Positions 56,704 to 64,000 of a stretch of DNA of 64,000 bases are shown here, piece by piece. The position numbers were made by a program, and so were the translations under genes. Positions within the stretch are counted from its first letter, which is position 1. The number at the start of each line of letters is the position of its first letter. The stretch is from assembly GCA_001661515.1 (NCBI GenBank), contig LUVW01000009.1, forward strand, positions 515,772 to 579,771. The letters run 5' to 3'. The notes under the pieces are model-generated. The model worked only from the letters and a program-made list of their open reading frames with translations, did not search any database and was not told where the DNA came from. The DNA is from Capniomyces stellatus. Lineage: Eukaryota; Kickxellomycota; Harpellomycetes; Harpellales; Legeriomycetaceae.

Positions 56704-59700
56704 ATGGACAAAAAGGCTCTGGAGGGCGATTATGATGAATTCAAGTACCAAAGCGAAGGTGGTGTACATAAAACAAACACGACACCGTTAATACCGAGTA
56801 GTAGAAAAGGAGACTACGCAAGATACACCCAGAGCGAAAGTTCCCAACAAGGTAAGGATGGAGTAATCCAAGTGGTGGTAAAGCATGCACAGATTTTATG
56901 GCTTAATTCCAGCAGATAAAGGACATGTGTAAAACTGCAAGACGAGATAATGTAATGCAGAGCAGAATGAAATAAAATGGACTGTGTTGTATTGCGCTGT
57001 ACTCTGAATAGATTTAGGAAATGGATTAAATCCACCTGTACGCAAAAATAAAGGAGAAAAGAAAGAGAAGCGAAATATGGAGCTGAAGGCAACGGACGGA
57101 TACAAATGGATATTGTCGAGACTAAAAAAAGACACAGAAAAGTCTGGCTCGTTAGTTGGCGGAGATGGAAGAGATCGCGAGAATAGAGAGGATTTTGAAT
57201 TGGCGTCAAAAAGATTGGTAAAGAACCAGCAGGAAAAAAACCCAGAGCATTACTTGTACTCGAGCAGAAGTGTGTCAAACGAATCAAGCAGCGAAAAAAA
57301 GGAGCAGGGGGGCGAGGATAAAGGAGGAGGGGTTGGCTTAGCGATTAATAAAATGCGAAAGCCGAGTTTGTGGAGAATATTGAAGTCGTCAAAGAACATA
57401 GCGGTGGCATCAGGCAACTATACTCTTGGAGCAGGAATAAGCAACACCAGTAACTTCCAGGAGTATAGCCAAGACAGCCACAGCCCAAGTAAGGTGGAGG
57501 GGTTTAGCCTTGAGAATAATGGTAATAGCAATAACGATAGCAAAAGCAAAATAGATACAAGAAACATACTAGAAAAAATAGACATAAAAGTGGATAGAAA
57601 AAACAAGAACATGGAAAAGTACAGTGGCGAAAAGGCTGAAGATGAAGGTGAGAAGGCAGCAAAAAAAGCGATCGAGAGTAGAGAGGTGTTGTTAGAAAGT
57701 GAAGGTAAAGAGGAGAGGTATGATGGCGGGAATGATGGTGAGAAAGATAGCGAGAAAGATGGCGAGAAGGTAGGTGAAATGAGGTATATAGAGAAGGGCG
57801 GCAAGAGAGTTGAGGTTGGAGATGGCAGCATGGGAAGTAATGAGTTGGATGGAGAAGAGGGAGGGGGAGTAGTCGACAAGGTGAGTCTAGAAGTGGATAT
57901 ATGTGAAGATTCAGGGGAGAAAACAAAGACGAGGCCGAAAAACAGCAGTTTCAGGGGTAGCGTTTTACCTAAATCGGGAGCGGGGGTATCCGGGGTGAAG
58001 AAGGCATACAGTTCAATAAGAAAGTCGATTGTAGGGGCCAAGTCATCAAGTATAGATCACGCATACGCGATTGATCTAGAGAGTTTCAGTTTGATAAGCG
58101 GCAAAGAGATGGTTAAAATGGCGCGGAGTATGAGTGTGAGCCAGGAAAATGGAGACATGGAGATATCTAGGGAAATAGAGAACCAGTATAATGCGAGGAG
58201 AGCGGGCGGTAGTGGGACAGCTGAAGGGTATAGGGAGGTCAAAAGCATGTATTGTTATGACGATGAGAAGAGTAGCTATAGTGTGGAGAGAAATGGATAT
58301 ACTGAGCTGGGGGTGAGCGAGGGTGGGGATGAGAAGGAGGATGAAGGTAGAGACGGGGATAGGAATAGGAATAGGAATAGTAATAGGAATAGGAATAGGG
58401 GAAAGGATTACGAAGGAAGCGGGGACGAAGAGGCTAAAGCGCTGGAAATAGCGGCAGGGTTTCAAAAGCCGGGGGGCTTAGGGAGGAAAATCGAGGGGTT
58501 TAGGGAGCCATTGGCGGAGGAATACGTAAAGTATTTGGGGGGAGTGGGCAGGCTGAACCAGTTGGTTTTGGAATATTACATGGGATTTTTTGAATTTAGT
58601 AATACCAGGATTGACGAGTCGCTGAGAATGGTGTGTAGTAAGCTTTTGATGCGGGGAGAATCGCAGCAAATAGACCGGGTATTGCATGAGTTTGCGCGAA
58701 GGTATATGATCTGCAACCCAGGTAGTCTGCTAGGGACGGTAGATAACGCGCACACGGTGGCCTTTTCGATATTTCTACTGAATACAGATTTGCATCTGGC
58801 AGATATAAAGAGCGGCAGTCGAATGTCGCGCAACCAGTATGTGAGGAACACAATCGAGGCGTTGATGCACAATGACTCGTTGGTGGGGGTAGGAAAAAAG
58901 GCAAACACAAAGGCAAACGCAAGTACAGCCATAACAATAGGGGGCGAGGAGTGTCTGGCACAGGAACCATCAAGGATGGGGAAAGGGGTCAAACAGAGTA
59001 GCCAGCTGAAGAACACAACAAGAAGCTTTAACCAAGAGTATTCAAGGAGCATTAATGACAGTATAGGAAGCTATAGACCGAATAAGACCGGCGCGGGAAA
59101 AAAGAGCGGCGTTGGTAATATGGACGGGTTATTTAAGGTACAGGGCCGGTTGTATAACCACGAAAGCAGGACGCAGCCGATATTCACGACAACAAAAAGT
59201 CAGGAATTAAAGGACAGCAGGGAGGCGTTCATGGGTAAGCCAAGCGAAAAGGGGATGGTGATGGGCAAAGATTTTGAAATGCAACGTTTAGAGTTGAAAT
59301 CTAATACAAGGGAGGCCGGGATGGAGATGGAAAGTATAAGAAAGGTGAACATGATTAGAGACGTAGAGCTGGGTGAAGGTTTGGACAAAGGCAGCGACAC
59401 GAGATTACGAATGCAGAAGGATAGAGATGAAGGCAGTGGGAGGCGCCAGAACATGAGTAGGAGCATGAGCATAAGTATGAGTAGAAGCAACTGTAGAGGA
59501 GAGGGAGAGGGAGAGGGAGAGGGAGAGGGAGAGGAAGAGGAAGAGGAAGAGGGAGAGGGAGAGGGAGGGAGTGAGAGAGAGAGAGGAGGGGATGACGGAG
59601 GGTATAGAGAAAGAGGATTTTATGAGACAAGTCAAAACAATACTAGTGTGAGTATAGCAGGAACCCCAATAGTAACGACAATGGCAACATCGAGTCGAAT

Positions 59701-62700
59701 TAAGGCAAACAAGATCCAGAGAAACAGTGATCTGCACGGATTCCAAAGGAAAAACTCATCAAAGATATCAATAAAGGATATGGAGGGGTATGATTTAGGC
59801 AGCAACGCGAGTACAGGGGGTACTGGGAACTTGAAGCAAGGGATACTCAGCCAGTTGAGATCGGGTAACAGGTCTACCTCAAGGCTTGGGATTGGGATTG
59901 GGATCTCGACGTTGCCAAGGCAGCAGATATCGTCGGTGGGCCAGTCGACAAACGCAGTATCACAACAACAGCAGCAACAACCGCTGACACCAACAGTGGG
60001 GGCGATGCCGTCAACAGCAAGTTTGCAGCCGTTCCTGAAGGAGGTGTATAACGGAATTCGGAGCAAGCCGCTTCAAAAGCCAATGAGCAAAAAGTCGTTG
60101 ACTTTTGAGGGAGCGAGGATTCCGCTGATTGAGGCAGCAGAGGCTAAAGGCCAGAGTTCATCGGTGGGGCCCAGAACAAGTTTCAGAGCTAACACAGCGC
60201 GGTTTTCGCACCAAGTAGGCGGGATGGATCATTACTCGTTAGGCGAAGACACGGCTGGCGACCTGAGCACGGCTCTAAGCGATCTGCAGCTGTCATCAGG
60301 CTGGTTAACAAGCAAGAAGAGCAGCCAGCAGAAGCAAAACGCGTCAATGAAGAAGCACCCCAGCTCACTGAGGTCGTCGCATGTTAATTTGGGGTTGATA
60401 GAGATTGGCAGGGATTCTGGCAACGTCTACGCGGGCCAGAACAACCAGGACTTGGGGGCGTATTTCCAGCAGCAAAAGCAGCACCAGTTTCGGTCATTGA
60501 CGGCAGGGGCGAATGGGGGGGTGACGGGGGACCAGGGACACTTGGTGAAGATTGGAGGCACAGCCGAACAGCAGTACAACCAGCGGGTGCAGATGCAGAT
60601 ACAGATGCAGATGCGGCCAGAAAACTTGCCAGTAGCCAGCAGGGTTTATTACCGTTCAGGGCTGCTGTCTCGGAAGTTTTTGTTTGAACGGGTGGGGAAA
60701 AAGGCGAATGGGAGGGCGTGGAGGGGGTGTTTCTTGTCGATAGCAAATGGAAAGGCGCTGATGTATAAGGGCGAGGACCGCATAGCGCCTCGGCCAGGAC
60801 TGAGCAGCATGATTCCAATGGGGGCTCAGTTGCTGGGATCTGTGAGTCTGCAGCACGCGTACTCGCAGGTCATGCCGCCTCCAGGGTACTCGACAGCTCG
60901 GCCATACGTGTTTGCGCTGACGCTGAGCCAGGGGAGTGTGTACTTGTTCCAGACATTTACGAGTGAGGAGGCAAGTGAGTGGGCATTTGCGTGCAACTAC
61001 TGGGCGGCTCTGGAGTCCAAGGTGCCGTACATGGCTGGGGGGATTTATAATGTCGAGTATGGCTGGGATAGCATTGCTTACCTGAACAGCGAAAACGAGC
61101 TGAGGAAACGGGACTTGGAGGAGGTCGAGTCCAGCGCCAATACTCAAAGTGCCAGTGCCAATAGGTACAGCTTTGGATCGGGTGTTGGCCAAAGCTATAA
61201 CAGGCCCACAAACAAGTCCACTAACGACCTGTCGGACGTTGCAAACAACACCAAAAATACCGACAGCTTCACCGCGCTAAGAGATAGCAATAAGTCGCTG
61301 AACATTGTGGACTGGGTTCCTCCACCTGACCCAACACATCCATCCAACTCCAATGAAAAGGCTCAGTTGCTTTCGTTTGCTCGCCATATTGACTACCTGG
61401 AGTCCGAGCTGCTCAAGCACAAGGCTGTTTTTGGCTCAATAGGCGACCGGTTCCATCCAAGGTCCATTTCCCACAACAAGGCGTTTCAGAACTGGGAAAA
61501 GAAGGCTCAGTACTTGTTGCGCGAGCTCATCAAGTACAAAAACTACGTCGACTGCCTAGAGTCCGCCCTCTCCAAAATGGAGTCCCACCATACCCAGCCC
61601 CACCCTGTTGCCCCTGTCCCATCTTCTCCCTGCTTGCCTGACTCGCCAACCATCCAATTGTCAACTGATACTGTGTTTGTTGGCGACGAGTGTGCTAGTT
61701 CCGGTGCTGCTTCCGTGCCTTTGGACCAGAGCAGTCCTATCCAACCAGATCAGCCTTTAGCTCCCCCAACCACGGACCAGAGTGTACTGGTCGAGTACCT
61801 GGAGCGTACCAAAACCGAAATGAACAAACCCATTTCTTCTGATTTGCACACTTTGGCTAAAAACAGCAATGTTCAGTTGTCCAAGTCAAAAAATCTCTTT
61901 AAAAATATCACCAAGCCTATTATCTCGCACTCTTTTTCAACCCTTTCAGTGTCCACATCAACATCAACATCAAACAAGGAAACTAACCCAACAACCAAAC
62001 ACTCGAACAATGAATCCAACAAGTCAACTAAAAGCAATAGCAATAGTAATCTCAATAGCAATAGCAATAGTAATAGCAATCTCAAGACCAAAGGTAATGT
62101 TAAAGGTGTCAACGCCGTTTATAACAGCAGATCTACCAGCAAGTACCACAAAGATACCGACCCCGCACTCCCAAGCTCACCATCAAGCTACGTACTTTCA
62201 AACAAAGGTTCAAACTCTTCATTTTCGTCCACCGACAGCTACCACATTGTCCAACCAGCACCAAGACCTGTACTGTCGTTATCCCCGCTGATTCTGAAGA
62301 ACAAAGCCAGTTTAACCACAAACGGAAATTCTAATTCTGAAGATCAGGACCACTCACCATCAAAGCCTCTTACCCAAACCATCCAAAACACCTCGTTTAA
62401 ATCCCGGTCTCCAATGAACGTCAGTCCCGCTGCTGCAAAATTCTCAAACCAATCCCATTCCCAGTCTCAAATCCAAAATGCCAACCCGTCTCTGCAGGAC
62501 AACTTTAACTTTCTAAAAAACTCGGTTCTAGCTAGCTTGACTAGGAATCCGAGCTTAAAACCAGCTGCAAAATCCAGCAATAACCCCAACACTCCAGTCC
62601 AAATCTCCCAAAAATCTTCCTCCAACTTAAACTCAAGTATAGAACTCTCTCCATTTCTTGGAAAATCTCCTTCTTTCCAAGAATCAGTTTTGGGCGCTCA

Positions 62701-63592
62701 CAGCCTAATTTCCCCACCAAGCCCCAATAACTCTCGCAACTTTTTGAACTTGGATGGCGCTTCAAGCTCCAAACTCTCCAGCATTTCTAAACTCACTGAT
62801 CTCAATTTACTCTCAGACCCCAACAGCAAAATATTCTATTCTAATTCCAATTCAAATTCCAATTTCAATTCCAATTCCAACAACAGCTATATCAACTACC
62901 ACTCTCAAAACTTGTCCTCAAAAGCCGACAGCAACCATAAACTCAAACGCAAATCAAAACAAACCATCACTAGTGACCGTACCTCTAAACCTACCCTTAT
63001 TTCCAGTCACATCAACCTCGAACGGTTTAGCTATTTGTCCACTTACGACTCCTTTTCTGAGTTTAGCCTCACTTCCCCAAAAGCCAACTCGGAAGATCCA
63101 TCGAGCTCTTCCCCTCTAATCGCAAACTTTGAATCTCAATCTTTTACCGGCTACAACTACCCTTCCATTTTCACTTCCAGCCAGAACCTCGATCTCGACC
63201 CTGGCCTTGGCATATTGTCTCACTCAACCACCACCTCCTTGCCCAAGTCCAAGTCCAAGTCTAACGTGTCCAGCAACACCCCAAGAAAAATAAGCCAGGC
63301 CGCGTCCAACTTGCATAACCACCTCAAACTCAACCTCAAGTCCAAATCTAAGCCCAAACTCAATTCTAAGCCCAAGTCTAAATTCAACTCTGAAAGCTTT
63401 GACTCTCTCAAAAACAACAATTTGTCAATCTCCAACAAACCACACGTGTTTGGAAATCTTTTTGATTTCAACATTGATATCGACACCTCAGCTTTTCACA
63501 AAACTGATGGCTCATCCAACTTCAACTCTGACGTTACCAACACTTCGCCATTGAAACCAAGCGCCTCCACCAGCGCGTTACGCGACTTTTAG
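56704..63592 (+). CDS. Giant Sec7-PH ARF guanine-nucleotide exchange factor (Syt1/EFA6-like)
   Basis: Main exon 57012-63592. A probable first exon, 56704-56851, joins it in phase 1 (donor GTAAGG, acceptor TAG at 57011; 57018 is an alternative start). Total 2,242 residues; starting at the Met at 57077 would give 2,171. Numbering below is from that Met. A Sec7 domain spans about 455-610, with the catalytic glutamate finger in MRGESQQIDR (Glu528), FARRY, and AHTVAFSIFLLNTDLHLADI; it catalyses GDP release from ARF GTPases. A PH domain spans about 1190-1315 (SGLLSRKFLFERVGKKANGR to EWAFACNYWAALES), followed by a helical or coiled-coil segment at about 1434-1502 (LLSFARHIDYLESELLKHKA). Sec7-PH-coiled coil is the layout of EFA6/PSD and fungal Syt1-type factors. 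The rest is low complexity: acidic/Asn-rich before Sec7, Glu-Gly runs near 810-830, Gln-rich near 970, Ser/Asn/Lys-rich after 1560. Likely at the plasma membrane or Golgi. Confidence 0.85.
59506..59585 (+). repeat. GAGAGG hexamer tract coding Gly-Glu in the Sec7-PH gene
   Basis: Tandem GAGGGA/GAGGAA hexamers coding alternating Gly-Glu and a Glu run between the Sec7 and PH domains. Confidence 0.85.
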
Positions 63593-64000
63593 TCTTTTCA
63601 TAAACTTTACCATACATTATTTAATCACTTCTTTTTTTATACATATATTTATATTACTGTCATTGTCCATTTTTTTTTTGTTATTTTGTACTCATTTCTT
63701 TTACGGCATTATATACATACTTTACCAACTTTCATAATATAATACATCTCGATTCATTCATCCACTCATTCAACCATTATTATTATTTTTTTATTCCCAG
63801 CGACCTTTTTCTTTTAATTTTTTATATCATTTCATTCTATTCCTGGTTCTAAACTTTACATCACAAGCCCCAACTCTGAAAATTCATCAAGGATAAACTT
63901 TACAACATCAGTTATTCGCGCTACTAACAAAACTATCAAAGTGTCTGTATTTCCATAACATGCCAGTCTTTTTTTTTTTTTTTAATTTTTTTTTTTTTTT
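63593..64000. other. 3' flank of the Sec7-PH gene
   Basis: Pyrimidine- and T-rich sequence ending in long T runs. Nothing else seen. Confidence 0.6.

Overview
The window looks like nuclear DNA of an early-diverging, AT-rich fungus. All introns I could place are GT-AG, mostly about 90-220 nt, usually with GTAAGN donors and TAG acceptors, and the standard genetic code fits throughout. The fungal assignment rests on two fungal-specific transcription-factor proteins, a Sec7-PH exchange factor with a fungal-like layout, and a pair of Mso1-like exocytosis proteins. The early-diverging assignment is inference: a mitochondrial cob(I)alamin adenosyltransferase implies B12 use, which Dikarya mostly lack. 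Intergenic stretches are long, AT-rich and full of homopolymers. I see no mobile element, CRISPR array, rRNA or convincing tRNA.

Layout. 3.9-5.4 kb (-): MMAB-type adenosyltransferase, six exons. 6.2-7.3 kb (-): arginase, two exons. 9.6-11.2 kb (-): GSK3 kinase, four exons. 11.2-17.4 kb: no gene seen. 17.4-19.1 kb (+): 566-residue orphan. 19.7-28.1 kb (-): a 2,799-residue intronless Mediator subunit 16. 28.1-32.9 kb: no convincing gene. 32.9-34.5 kb (+): V-ATPase subunit D, six exons. 35.1-38.5 kb (-): short and long paralogues of an Mso1-like protein. 39.9-42.2 and 47.1-50.0 kb (-): two paralogous fungal transcription-factor-domain proteins without a visible zinc cluster, each spliced through a 13-nt micro-exon. 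51.6-53.1 kb (-): mitochondrial FtsJ/MRM2 rRNA 2'-O-methyltransferase, four exons. 56.7-63.6 kb (+): a giant Sec7-PH ARF exchange factor.

The housekeeping genes are unrelated in pathway: mitochondrial B12 cofactor supply and rRNA modification, urea-cycle nitrogen, signalling, transcription, vacuolar acidification and vesicle traffic. The more unusual part is 35-50 kb, where two gene families have each duplicated locally. Several large proteins carry long low-complexity regions encoded by tandem DNA repeats. Three short assembly gaps all sit between homopolymer G/C tracts.

The gene models were assembled by hand from splice signals, reading-frame continuity and remembered family motifs. No alignment or database search was run.
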